DNA of 64,000 bases from Euzebyella saccharophila. GTDB taxonomy: Bacteria; Bacteroidota; Bacteroidia; Flavobacteriales; Flavobacteriaceae. Below are positions 53,788 to 63,002 of this stretch, one piece after another; position 1 is the first letter of the stretch; each line of letters opens with the position of its first letter. The DNA lies in NCBI RefSeq assembly GCF_014855495.1, contig NZ_JACYFJ010000003.1:369564-433563 (forward strand), given 5' to 3'. The notes under the pieces are model-generated. The model saw only the letters and a list, made by a program, of their open reading frames with translations. It did not search any database and was not told the DNA's origin. The position numbers and the translations under genes are program-made.

Positions 53788-54756
53788 CTAAATAGTGACC
53801 TCCAATAATTTGGCTCCCTTGGTTTTTATCTGAATTCTTTGGGAAGCCGCAGCAACCAAAATAGTTTCTCCTTTTTGTATATCTGCCGAACCATTTTCAT
53901 CGGAAATGGTGGCAGCACCTCCCACACACATATAAATTGTAAAGGAATCTCTAGAGGCTACATCTTGGCTTAAATCATTATCTAAATCCAAATAGTTGGT
54001 AGTAAAATATGGGCAGTCTACCATATCGTTCACCGTATTTTTGGCATTGGGATAATTCACCTTAAAATCATCTTTTTTGGTATAATCGATGGCGTCTAGA
54101 GCCATTTCAGTATGCAACTCTCTTAAGTTTCCATTTTTATCCCGACGATTGAAATCAAAAACACGGTAGGTAATATCAGATGTTTGTTGTATTTCTGCCA
54201 ATAATACACCAGCTCCTATCGCATGTATTTTTCCGGTGTTTATAAAAAAAGTATTGCCCTCTGTTACCTTCTCATAATTCAATAATTCTAATAAGCTGTC
54301 ATTTTCGAGGCTTTTGGCATATTCATCCTTGGTAACATCTTTATTGAAACCCACAATCAATTCCGCATCATCATCGGCATCCATCACATACCACATTTCC
54401 GTTTTCCCAAAGGAATCATGACGTTCTTTGGCCAATTCATCGTTAGGGTGCAATTGAATGGAAAGGTCTTTTTTGGCGTCTATAAACTTTATGAGAATGG
54501 GAAAATCCGTTCCAAAACGCTCATAAACACTCTTGCCAAGAAGATTTTCAGGTTGTTCATTAATAAGTTCTTGCAGGGAAGTTCCTGCCAATTCTCCATT
54601 AGCAATAACAGAGACATCATCCTTTACAGTGGAAAGTTCCCAACTCTCGCCAGTGATATCAGATTCAATAGGTTTTCCTAAAACATCTTTTAATTTGGTT
54701 CCTCCCCAAAGTCTTTCCTTTAATATGGGCTGAAATTTAAACGGGTATAGACTCAT
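53788..54756 (-). CDS. manA: Class I mannose-6-phosphate isomerase
   Basis: A 322-residue cupin-fold enzyme of the type I phosphomannose isomerase group, which interconverts mannose 6-phosphate and fructose 6-phosphate. Zinc ligands are visible in LSIQLHPNDELAKERHD (Gln, His), GKTEMWYVMDA (Glu) and TFFINTGKIHAIGAGVLLAE (His). This is the shorter, Bacillus-like form. It is encoded 2 bases after the peroxiredoxin gene, at the end of an idi-queD-bcp-manA row on the minus strand, which looks like one transcript. Confidence 0.93.
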   Translation of the reverse strand: MSLYPFKFQPILKERLWGGTKLKDVLGKPIESDITGESWELSTVKDDVSVIANGELAGTSLQELINEQPENLLGKSVYERFGTDFPILIKFIDAKKDLSIQLHPNDELAKERHDSFGKTEMWYVMDADDDAELIVGFNKDVTKDEYAKSLENDSLLELLNYEKVTEGNTFFINTGKIHAIGAGVLLAEIQQTSDITYRVFDFNRRDKNGNLRELHTEMALDAIDYTKKDDFKVNYPNAKNTVNDMVDCPYFTTNYLDLDNDLSQDVASRDSFTIYMCVGGAATISDENGSADIQKGETILVAAASQRIQIKTKGAKLLEVTI

Positions 54757-54758
54757 TG

Positions 54759-55211
54759 CTATGATTTTTTTAATGCGTTGATTGCTTCTGTTATGTGCTT
54801 TTCGGCATTCAAAAGATTATTGAACACCATAATAATTTTACCATTTTTGTCGATGACATAGGTTTCTCTACCGGGTAAAATTAACATACTTTTTCCTACT
54901 TTAAACGCTTTTCGTACTTCATTATTATTATCGGACAAAAGTATAAATGGAAGTTGGTATTTCTCGGCAAATTTTGAGTGACTATTTACCGAGTCGCCAC
55001 TAATACCGATTACTTCAGCACCTAAATCTTTAAACTCCTCATAGCTATCACGAAAAGAACAGGCTTCTTTAGTACAACCTGGCGTATCGTCTTTTGGATA
55101 AAAATAGATGACCATAGGTTTTTTACCCAATAAATCTGAACTGGAAAACGGCTTTCCATGTTGGTCTTTAAGTATAAACTCAGGAATGGTATCGCCTACG
55201 TTTAATCCCAT
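54759..55211 (-). CDS. bcp: Bcp/PrxQ-type peroxiredoxin
   Basis: A 150-residue thioredoxin-fold peroxidase that reduces hydrogen peroxide and alkyl hydroperoxides. The peroxidatic Cys46 and resolving Cys51 are in DDTPGCTKEACSFRD, the PrxQ pattern. VIGISGDSVNSHSKFAEKY and PGRETYVIDKNGKI complete the family profile. It is cytosolic. It lies one base after the queD stop and 2 bases before manA, inside the idi-queD-bcp-manA row. Confidence 0.94.
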   Translation of the reverse strand: MGLNVGDTIPEFILKDQHGKPFSSSDLLGKKPMVIYFYPKDDTPGCTKEACSFRDSYEEFKDLGAEVIGISGDSVNSHSKFAEKYQLPFILLSDNNNEVRKAFKVGKSMLILPGRETYVIDKNGKIIMVFNNLLNAEKHITEAINALKKS

Positions 55212-55212
55212 A

Positions 55213-55620
55213 CTATCCGGAAAAGGTTACAAAATTGCGGGGCGTTTCATAGAGCACCACCTCAAGTTCATGCTCTTTTTTAATATGAGGCCTTAATTTT
55301 TGCCAAATAACTACAGAAATATTCTCAGCGGTCGGATTTAAATCTTTAAACTCTGGTACCTCAACATTCAAATTCTTGTGATCAAAGGCCTCTTCGATTT
55401 CAGATTTAATCAAATCTTTTAAATCCTTCATATCGATAACGAAACCGGTTACCGGGTCAATTTCACCCGTGACGCTTACCACCAACTCGTAGTTATGGCC
55501 ATGAAAATTAGGATTGTTGCATTTGCCAAAAACCGCATCGTTCTTGGCCATGTCCCAATCCTTTCTATATAACCTATGCGCGGCATTAAAATGGGCCTTC
55601 CTACTTACCTTAACCTTCAT
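55213..55620 (-). CDS. queD: 6-carboxytetrahydropterin synthase QueD
   Basis: A 135-residue enzyme of the 6-pyruvoyl-tetrahydropterin synthase fold, which converts dihydroneopterin triphosphate to 6-carboxytetrahydropterin in queuosine synthesis. Zinc ligands His15, His40 and His42 are in AHFNAAHRL and NFHGHNYELVVSV, and Cys34 in FGKCNNPNF is the catalytic cysteine. The start MKVKVSRKAHF at 55620 was chosen; an ATG 12 bases upstream is also possible. Either start overlaps the end of idi. Confidence 0.92.
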   Translation of the reverse strand: MKVKVSRKAHFNAAHRLYRKDWDMAKNDAVFGKCNNPNFHGHNYELVVSVTGEIDPVTGFVIDMKDLKDLIKSEIEEAFDHKNLNVEVPEFKDLNPTAENISVVIWQKLRPHIKKEHELEVVLYETPRNFVTFSG

Positions 55621-56149
55621 CTTGGGTATCATTTAAGGTAATATGACTATAGAATTTCTCGAAAATGATTTTAAACCATTCTGTATATTGATTGGGATTT
55701 GCTTCGATATCTTTTTTAACATCCGAAGGTTTCATCCATTTCCAGGCAGCGACCTCATCGGGGTTAATTTCCGGACTGCCTTCAAATTCCCCCATCATAA
55801 CATGGTCAAACTCGTGCTCCGTGAGTCCGTTATCAAAAACGGCCTTGTAGGTAAACGAGAACAATTCTTTTAAATCCGTCTTAAAACCCATTTCTTCCTG
55901 TAGTCTCCTTTTTCCCGCTTCAATATTAGACTCCCCCATTCTTTGGTGGCTGCAACAGGTGTTGGTCCATAATAATGGGGAGTGGTACTTATGAGCTGCC
56001 CTTTGCTGTAACATGGTTTCCCCGTTTTTGTTCATAACAAATACAGAGAATGCCCGATGCAATAGCGCTTTTTCATGGGCCTCCATTTTTCCCATGGTCC
56101 CAATAGGTTGATCGTTTTGGTCTACTAGAATTACTTGTTCTTCTTTCAA
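55610..56149 (-). CDS. idi: Isopentenyl-diphosphate delta-isomerase (type I)
   Basis: A 179-residue Nudix-fold enzyme that interconverts isopentenyl and dimethylallyl diphosphate. Active-site Cys is in LLWTNTCCSHQRMGES and Glu in FDNGLTEHEFDHVMMGEF; GKRRLQEEMGF is the Nudix-like motif. No ATG opens the frame. Two TTG codons (56155 and 56149) are possible; the second, giving KEEQVILVDQNDQ directly after Met, fits the family start. A -7 box at 56190-56197 supports this. It is the first gene of the queD-bcp-manA row. Confidence 0.92.
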   Translation of the reverse strand: MKEEQVILVDQNDQPIGTMGKMEAHEKALLHRAFSVFVMNKNGETMLQQRAAHKYHSPLLWTNTCCSHQRMGESNIEAGKRRLQEEMGFKTDLKELFSFTYKAVFDNGLTEHEFDHVMMGEFEGSPEINPDEVAAWKWMKPSDVKKDIEANPNQYTEWFKIIFEKFYSHITLNDTQDEG

Positions 56150-56189
56150 ATGCAATTTATTTGTTGGGATAGGCTCAAAGCCTTCCTCA

Positions 56190-56197
56190 CAAAAATA
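56190..56197 (-). promoter_or_regulatory. -7 promoter box of the idi-queD-bcp-manA row
   Basis: TATTTTTG on the minus strand, exact TAnnTTTG. It predicts a leader of about 37 nt to the TTG start at 56149, and limits how far upstream the idi start can lie. Confidence 0.5.
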
Positions 56198-56255
56198 ACA
56201 TCTTTACGACCATATTAGAAAATGAGGAATATAAATAATAGTTAATGCGTCAATC

Positions 56256-59200
56256 TTAATTGAGATACAGATATCCACGAAGGTGCATCGTTTCCCCGTT
56301 CATTTCCTCATACTTTAGAATGTAAAAATAGGTACCTGAGGGCATCCTTTCCAAAGCGCCTTCGCTCAGCTGGTCTAAAGATTGCCCCGTAAAGTTATTT
56401 CCGTTAGAATCATAAGCATCGGTCTCATACATCAAAATACCCCAACGGTTATAGATTTCAAGGTGGTTGACAGGCCGTGATTCCAAACCGGTGATGGTCA
56501 AATAATCATGAACGTTATCCCCATTAGGAGTTACCACATTATATACGATTACCGGAGTATAAGGAGCCTCTAAGTAATTGGGAATTCCATTATTGTTTTC
56601 GTCATCATTGGCATAGTTTCCATCATTGTTACTATCTTCATCCATGGTCATAATTCCGTCGCCATCATCATCAATATCCCTATAATCCGATTCAAAGTCA
56701 TTATCGGTATCAGGAAGGTCATTAACGGGATCGTCTATTTCATCGTTAATATCATCGTCAATAGCTTCTTCACCTTCATAACCATCGTCTAAACCATCGT
56801 TATCTTTATCAGAACCGATAAAAATCACATCGGGCATACCGTCATGGTCGTGGTCATGAGCCTCCGTAGCATCTAATATGTTGTCATTGTCACTATCCGT
56901 ATCTAAGTAATCTGGTAAATCTTCTCCATCCGTATTTACAGGAATCAAACCCTCGTTGCCATCCTGCTCATAGGCATCATCCAGACCATTGTTATTTTCA
57001 TCTAGATTACTTGGCGGAGTATATCCTGAAGTGGTTTGAGCCTCCACATTATCAGGAATACCATCGTTGTCACTGTCAATATCCAAATAATCCGGGAACT
57101 CGTCGTTGTCTGAATTGGTAGGATTGGTAGACGGGTCGTTATCGCCATCGGAATTCAAATCTTCAAAAGCATCGGTAATACCATCGCCATCACTATCAAG
57201 AATCAAGCTGGTCATGGACAATTGTGCCGGAACTGTGGCTGCAAAAGGATTACATAGATTCTGGCTACTGGTGGCCGTTAGTCGGTACAAACCCGTAAGG
57301 GATGAGTTCACGCCCCTAACCGTCAACTCTTGGGTCTCAGCACCCGAATAATTTGCATCATTAGAGAGGTTGACCCATGTTATGCCATTATCACGGCTAT
57401 TTTGCCATCTATACAAAAGATCCGGACCGCTAATACCTGCAGTAAAAACCACAGTTTCGCCTGAATTGGCTTGTACGTTATCAGGGGAGGCAAGCACTGT
57501 CATGTGCGCGCTGGCTTGGGTAACCTCGGTAGTCGTACCGGTATAGCCGCCTTGCCCGGTAATCTGACCGTAGGCATCGATGGTAACGGGAGAAGTTCCT
57601 AAAATAAAATCCCCGTCATTATCTGAGTGACCAGCTTCGGTGGTGTCTGCACAGGTATCATTATCACTGTCCAAATCTTGATGATCAGGATTCATATCAC
57701 CATCGGTATCCTGTTCTTGGCAGGAAGAAATCCTCACCGTAAAATCGTCAAAAACGGAATAAGCCACATTCCCATCGTTTTGCTGATTATAAGTATAAAC
57801 ACGTATGGTATAAGTCGTATTCTCTTCCAGATTAAAATAGGAACCTGCGGGCATGAGGTCAAAAAATTCAGAAACTCCATTAGTGGGATAGTGTACCCTA
57901 ATATCGGAGTAGAGTAGTACGGAAGTAGTAAAATTATCGTTGGAAATGGCGATGGCCGCATCATAGCTATTGCCCACCGTGGTACCATTGGAATTGCGAA
58001 ACCAATTAACTCCCATACGTTCAATTAATGGGTTGATTAACCCGGAAGCCGTGGTAAACGAAACTTCTATATATTCTGATTGGGTCAGCGCCTCTTGATA
58101 GGTGTCGGCCTCTATTTGGGAAATCTGTAATTCTGAACCCGGTGAAGCTGCGGTAATGCCCGCTCCGGTGACAATAGAGCCGGTGTTGGCCAAAAACCAA
58201 CTACTAAAGGCAGGGTTTTGTTCAAAATCCACTTCACGTGTACCTACGGGACTATTGAACCCCCAAGCAAAATAATCATCATCTATACAATCTTGCGCTT
58301 CAGAACTATCTAAAATACCATCATTATCATCATCAACATCGGTTCGGTTGTCTATACCATCACTGTCGGTGTCGTAATCAACGGTAATGTACACCGAAGC
58401 TATATCTGTATTTCCGCCTGCATCGGTAATTTCGTATGTAAAAATATCCGTTCCTAAAAAATCATTTGTGGGAGTATAAGTAAAATAATCATCGTAAGAA
58501 TCCGCCGTTCCATTGTCCATTAAAATCACAGAACCATTCGTTGGCTGACTGAAATTGGTCACGGCACCGTTTAATCGGGGGCCTGCACTCCCAAAGTTAT
58601 CGTTCAAAAGAATTTCTATTGAATTATCAGCTGAGTTAACGCCTACGTTGGCACTATCAAAAACAGCTTCCAACTTAATAACTATTATGGCCGTACCCGT
58701 ATCACAAACACCGGTGTTGGGTGCAGGAAGACAAACCTGATATTCAAATGTATCATTTCCCGTAAATCCGGGATTTGGAATATAATTAAAGCTTCCATCA
58801 GGATTAAAAACCAGTGTACCGTTCGTTGGGTTGCTCAATAAAGTATAGGTACTGCCAGCAGGTACTAAATCATTTTCGGCGATATTTCCATTACCTTCCC
58901 TATCCAATTTTATGCGAAGACTATCATCTTCGGCATAAGTCTGCATCAGAAAGAATTTACCATCACCATGGTCATTGGTTGCACCCATGTAGCGAATAGA
59001 GGTAATTATGGAGCCGACGGGTGCCAATTCAGAAAGCTCATAAAGGGCAATTCCTATCACCTGCCCATTTTCATTATTTCTACCGCTGCTCCAATAATCA
59101 CTATTTGTGGTTGGAGCGGCTTGTGGGCCAACTCCGGTCAAGTTACCCTGATTACGAACAAAGGTGCTACCTAACATCTGTTCCGGGCCTCCGACTGCGG

Positions 59201-59741
59201 GTATTCCGTATAGTTCTATATACATACAATTATTTCCGCCACGTTCGGTTACCGCAATAACGCCGTCGGGATTGGAAGGAATTCCAGGGTTATAAGAAAT
59301 GGTCTGAATCTGGGCATCGGTAGTACTTAGGGCCGAATAGTTCCCACAAAAATTACGTCCGTTTTGATTGCTCTGAAAGTAATGGTTCAGATTTAATGAT
59401 TGATAGGCATTCAATGCCTCGGTGCCCCAATTAGCCGCATCGCTACCGGTAACAATTCTTGTACCGTTGTTCCAAATATTGTTTTCTCCATCACCACCTG
59501 GCCCCAAACGAGTCATTTCATAATTGCTAGGTACCACAAACGTAGTATAATCAACTCCGTTTATAGTGATGGATTGTAAGTTGGCAGGGTCTGAAAATAC
59601 GCTCTGATTATTTGCCCAACTAAAGGTAACCCCTGATCGAATAGAAGTTGCTTGTCCCCAACTTATGGAGATTGAGAACCATATAAATAATGTAGGCAGT
59701 AATAGTCTAGATAGATTTACTGGGGGATAATATTTTACCAT
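56256..59741 (-). CDS. T9SS type B surface protein with TSP3 repeats
   Basis: A 1161-residue secreted protein with a signal peptide (about 1-30, ending WGQ). An N-terminal domain (about 30-265) has no clear family. Two cadherin/Big_9-like domains follow ([39 protein letters not shown]), then an adhesion-like domain and an Ig-like domain (about 755-835). A calcium-binding thrombospondin type 3 array (about 845-1070) has many DSDNDGIPD units. It ends in the gliding-motility/CHU_C C-terminal domain: [35 protein letters not shown]. It should be exported by T9SS and attached to the surface. Confidence 0.92.
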   Translation of the reverse strand: MVKYYPPVNLSRLLLPTLFIWFSISISWGQATSIRSGVTFSWANNQSVFSDPANLQSITINGVDYTTFVVPSNYEMTRLGPGGDGENNIWNNGTRIVTGSDAANWGTEALNAYQSLNLNHYFQSNQNGRNFCGNYSALSTTDAQIQTISYNPGIPSNPDGVIAVTERGGNNCMYIELYGIPAVGGPEQMLGSTFVRNQGNLTGVGPQAAPTTNSDYWSSGRNNENGQVIGIALYELSELAPVGSIITSIRYMGATNDHGDGKFFLMQTYAEDDSLRIKLDREGNGNIAENDLVPAGSTYTLLSNPTNGTLVFNPDGSFNYIPNPGFTGNDTFEYQVCLPAPNTGVCDTGTAIIVIKLEAVFDSANVGVNSADNSIEILLNDNFGSAGPRLNGAVTNFSQPTNGSVILMDNGTADSYDDYFTYTPTNDFLGTDIFTYEITDAGGNTDIASVYITVDYDTDSDGIDNRTDVDDDNDGILDSSEAQDCIDDDYFAWGFNSPVGTREVDFEQNPAFSSWFLANTGSIVTGAGITAASPGSELQISQIEADTYQEALTQSEYIEVSFTTASGLINPLIERMGVNWFRNSNGTTVGNSYDAAIAISNDNFTTSVLLYSDIRVHYPTNGVSEFFDLMPAGSYFNLEENTTYTIRVYTYNQQNDGNVAYSVFDDFTVRISSCQEQDTDGDMNPDHQDLDSDNDTCADTTEAGHSDNDGDFILGTSPVTIDAYGQITGQGGYTGTTTEVTQASAHMTVLASPDNVQANSGETVVFTAGISGPDLLYRWQNSRDNGITWVNLSNDANYSGAETQELTVRGVNSSLTGLYRLTATSSQNLCNPFAATVPAQLSMTSLILDSDGDGITDAFEDLNSDGDNDPSTNPTNSDNDEFPDYLDIDSDNDGIPDNVEAQTTSGYTPPSNLDENNNGLDDAYEQDGNEGLIPVNTDGEDLPDYLDTDSDNDNILDATEAHDHDHDGMPDVIFIGSDKDNDGLDDGYEGEEAIDDDINDEIDDPVNDLPDTDNDFESDYRDIDDDGDGIMTMDEDSNNDGNYANDDENNNGIPNYLEAPYTPVIVYNVVTPNGDNVHDYLTITGLESRPVNHLEIYNRWGILMYETDAYDSNGNNFTGQSLDQLSEGALERMPSGTYFYILKYEEMNGETMHLRGYLYLN

Positions 59742-59789
59742 AGGCTAAGCATTCATTTCTAGTTGAAGTAGTTTGGGACCTACAACAAA

Positions 59790-59821
59790 CAAAATTATAG
59801 CTCAGCAAAACAGATCGGCAA
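59790..59821 (-). promoter_or_regulatory. Promoter of the 1161-residue T9SS protein gene
   Basis: On the minus strand TTG (59819-59821), 21 bases, TAATTTTG (59790-59797). Both elements match. Transcription would start about 45 bases before the ATG at 59741, so this gene is separately transcribed from the porP-like gene. Confidence 0.6.
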
Positions 59822-59949
59822 TTTTCACGTCCTAAGGCACTTTTTCCCGTTTGAAAACCCTTTTTCGAGCAGATTGTTTAAAACCAAAGAAAGCCTAAAA
59901 TGAACAATAGACAGTACTGATCGATAAACGGCACCAATCAAAAATAAAG

Positions 59950-59975
59950 AAGTTGCCATCCGAGGATAACAACTT
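59950..59975 (-). terminator. Terminator after the PorP/SprF gene
   Basis: AAGTTG and CAACTT enclose an inner stem ATCC/GGAT, and on the minus strand a T-rich tract follows. It lies about 30 bases beyond the stop codon of the PorP/SprF gene and ends the upstream operon. Confidence 0.7.
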
Positions 59976-60006
59976 AGTTTATCAATTGATATATGAAGTT
60001 ATGTAT

Positions 60007-60960
60007 TTAAAAGAATCTAGGGGATTTTAAGTTACCTTGGGTACTTATGAAGTCGTAACGCAAAATAACCTCAAAAGAACCATCATTGTATAGCGCATTT
60101 CCTAACTCCGTAATTTCACGGTCATAGGCCATACCAATTAAAAACTTGTTGGAAACACTGAACCCTACCAAACCACTAAAAGCAGCATCCCACCTGTATG
60201 CGGCACCTAAAATAAATTTCTCGTTGAGCATGAAGTTGGCCGATAAGTCAACTTGTAAAGGCGCACCTTTAACCGCTTTAGTCAATATGGAAGGTTTAAA
60301 CTTAAGATTATCATTTAAGTCCCATACATATCCTGTTATAAGGTAAAAGTTCATTTGTTCCTTTGCGGTGGAAGGAGTTGGACCTTCCTTGAAGTGTTTA
60401 GTTTCTAAAATTCTAGGAACGGATATTCCTGCATAAAACCTTTGCGTATGATAATATACCCCTGCTCCTACATTGGGAGAAAACTGATTGTCTACATCGC
60501 TTTGCAAATCATTATCCGGAGCTATCTGGTTTAATTCTGAATATCTAATATCCAATAAATGGGCTGAGCCTTTTAACCCAAAACTCAATCTACCTTCATT
60601 GGAGGTGTATACCGTATAAGAAAAATCAATGTCAAAATAAGTTTCCGATGTAGGCCCTATTTGGTCATTAACAATGGACAAACCAAGCCCCACCCCTCTA
60701 TAACCTATAGGTGAATGTATATTAAAGGTCTGTGTTTTAGGCGCTCCATCTAAACCAATCCATTGTGACCTATGCAATAAGGCTGCACTTACATGTCCTC
60801 TAGAACCTGCATAACCAGGGTTTACACTCATGGTATTGTACATATACTGGGTATACTGTGCATCTTGTTGGGCATTAATTTCATTACAAGTAATAAAACC
60901 ACCGAAAATCAATAGTAGCAATACTCTTGTGACTTGTAATTTTAGATTTGGGGTAATCAT
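60007..60960 (-). CDS. PorP/SprF family T9SS outer-membrane protein
   Basis: A 317-residue outer-membrane barrel of the PorP/SprF family, with a signal peptide (about 1-30, ending EINAQ). Family features: QDAQYTQYMYNTMSVNPGYA and GSRGHVSAALLHRSQWIGLD, then GLGLSIVNDQIGPTSETYFD. Members such as SprF help to secrete or attach one specific T9SS type B partner, usually encoded next to them. Here it lies between two such proteins. The ATG at 60960 was chosen; a GTG at 60966 overlaps the stop of the upstream gene. The stop of the preceding gene is 5 bases before the ATG. Confidence 0.95.
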   Translation of the reverse strand: MITPNLKLQVTRVLLLLIFGGFITCNEINAQQDAQYTQYMYNTMSVNPGYAGSRGHVSAALLHRSQWIGLDGAPKTQTFNIHSPIGYRGVGLGLSIVNDQIGPTSETYFDIDFSYTVYTSNEGRLSFGLKGSAHLLDIRYSELNQIAPDNDLQSDVDNQFSPNVGAGVYYHTQRFYAGISVPRILETKHFKEGPTPSTAKEQMNFYLITGYVWDLNDNLKFKPSILTKAVKGAPLQVDLSANFMLNEKFILGAAYRWDAAFSGLVGFSVSNKFLIGMAYDREITELGNALYNDGSFEVILRYDFISTQGNLKSPRFF

Positions 60961-60965
60961 TTGCA

Positions 60966-62981
60966 CTATCTATTTAGGTATATGTATCCGTTCAAATTTT
61001 TGGTCTCTCCGTTATCTATTTTGTATTCAAGGATATAGAAATAAGTTCCTACAGGAAGTTTTCTATCCACATCTACGGTAACCCTTCCTTCCGAAGTTCC
61101 ATCAAAGGTATTTCCTTGGGTATCGTAAGCCTGAGTACTATAGACCAATACACCCCATCGATTGTAAATTCTCAAGGAATTATCCGGGAAATTTTCCAAA
61201 CCATGTATGGTGAGTACATCATGAACCCCATCGCCGTTTGGCGTAATCACATTGAATACCTCTATTTGTTGTTCATCTGCATTGGGTTCTAGGTATTCTG
61301 GAATACCATCATTATCGCTATCATCATTGGAATAGTCTCCATCGATGTTCACATCCTCATTTTTACTCTCAATTCCGTCATTATCGTCATCGATATCCCT
61401 ATAATTACTTTCTCCATCTCCATCTGTATTTGGAAGGTCATTATAAGGATCGTTAATTTCGTCGTTCACGTCTAGATCAATGGCAGTTTCTCCTTCATAA
61501 CCATCGTCCAGACCATCATTATCCTTATCCGATCCAATTAAACTTACTTCCGGTATACCATCTTGATTGTGGTCATGTGCTTCAATTCTATCAGGTATAT
61601 TATCATTATCACTATCCTCATCCACATAATCAGGTAGCCCATCACCATCGGTATCTTCCGGTATCAGACCTAATTGACCTCCGGTCTCATACGCATCGTC
61701 CAAACCGTTTCTATTGGCATCGGTCAAACTAGGAGCTGTGTATCCCACTGTTGATTGAGCTTCCACGTTATCTGGAATTCCATCATTGTCACTATCAATA
61801 TCCAAATAATCCGGAATGCCGTCTCCATCTGTGTCCGTGGGGTTGGTTGAAGGATCATTGTCCGCATCCAAGTTTAAATCCTCAAAGGAGTCAAGAATAC
61901 CGTCGTTATCCGAGTCTAAATCTTCGGCGTCCGTTACCACTATAGAAATAGATGCCGAACTGCAATTTCCAATTGCATCACACAAGGTGTAGTTAAAGGA
62001 TTCCGTACCAATAAATCCATCATTAGGAATAAAGGACACTACATCATCTGACGGATCATTTGGTGTTCCCCCATCATTGATGGATACTATTCCATTGGTT
62101 GGATTTTCTACCGTTAATGTTCCAGTGGCAGGTACATCATTATCATTATCCATAATGTGTATTTCTACTGGTGTTCCTTCGGTTGTGGCCACGGCATCAT
62201 CGATAGCGTCCACAATAGGGTTCACATTCACCGTCACTGAAGCTGTACTACAATCGCCAAAGGTGTTGCAAACACTATAATTGAAAGTATCCGGACCATT
62301 ATAATCTGGATTTGGAACATAGGTCACAATATCATCTGTAGGGTCATTAGGCGTATCATTGTTATCAATTGTTACCTGACCATTATTTGGATCCCTAGAA
62401 ATAGTTAGTGATCCAGAATCCGGTAAATCGGAGTCATTGGCATAGATATCGACAATTGTGGAAGTGTCTTCATCCAATGACACCAAATCATCTACCAAAA
62501 TGGCTGATTCATCAATACATACCACCGTAAAATTAGGAAGGCTCTTACTGTTTCCGGCCTTTAGAATGGTGGCGGTATACTTTTCAACGGTCTGGGTGGC
62601 TATTACCGTGGGTTGCATTTGGTCTCCAGCTACCGTTGGACTCCAGGTGAGCGTGGCACCTGGCGGCAAAGGGTTTCTAGAAATATCTAACGTAACCTCG
62701 TTATAAGGTGAATTACAATTGGTAACTATAAAATATCCCGTAGCATTATGTCCGCATGCCGTACCATCATACGTAGCGAAATACACCCCTCTTTCGGTTA
62801 CTTCATAAAAGGAATCCGTACCTAAAACCGTACTTGTATCCGATGCTTCGTACCATCGATAGTTACTTTCATCGCCCCCATTGGGCGCCTGAAGTAAAAA
62901 CTGGGCATTTGAAGCTGCAATTCCTAATATTGTTAGGACAATACCAAGTACAATGGCCTTATATGTAGCGATGGTTTTCAA
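60966..62981 (-). CDS. T9SS type B surface protein with Big_9-like and TSP3 repeats
   Basis: A 671-residue secreted protein with a signal peptide (about 1-26, ending ASNAQ) and an N-terminal Ig-like domain with a Cys pair (TACGHNATG, FIVTNCNSP). Two Big_9-like domains follow (YVPNPDYNGPDTFNYSVC; FIPNDGFIGTESFNYTLC), then a TSP3 array (about 355-580) and the CHU_C sorting domain ([35 protein letters not shown]). The last 317 residues match the end of the neighbouring 1161-residue protein. The start is a TTG, since an in-frame stop lies 18 bases upstream. Confidence 0.93.
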   Translation of the reverse strand: MKTIATYKAIVLGIVLTILGIAASNAQFLLQAPNGGDESNYRWYEASDTSTVLGTDSFYEVTERGVYFATYDGTACGHNATGYFIVTNCNSPYNEVTLDISRNPLPPGATLTWSPTVAGDQMQPTVIATQTVEKYTATILKAGNSKSLPNFTVVCIDESAILVDDLVSLDEDTSTIVDIYANDSDLPDSGSLTISRDPNNGQVTIDNNDTPNDPTDDIVTYVPNPDYNGPDTFNYSVCNTFGDCSTASVTVNVNPIVDAIDDAVATTEGTPVEIHIMDNDNDVPATGTLTVENPTNGIVSINDGGTPNDPSDDVVSFIPNDGFIGTESFNYTLCDAIGNCSSASISIVVTDAEDLDSDNDGILDSFEDLNLDADNDPSTNPTDTDGDGIPDYLDIDSDNDGIPDNVEAQSTVGYTAPSLTDANRNGLDDAYETGGQLGLIPEDTDGDGLPDYVDEDSDNDNIPDRIEAHDHNQDGIPEVSLIGSDKDNDGLDDGYEGETAIDLDVNDEINDPYNDLPNTDGDGESNYRDIDDDNDGIESKNEDVNIDGDYSNDDSDNDGIPEYLEPNADEQQIEVFNVITPNGDGVHDVLTIHGLENFPDNSLRIYNRWGVLVYSTQAYDTQGNTFDGTSEGRVTVDVDRKLPVGTYFYILEYKIDNGETKNLNGYIYLNR

Positions 62982-63002
62982 TTTTATTCTATCGGATTAT
63001 AT

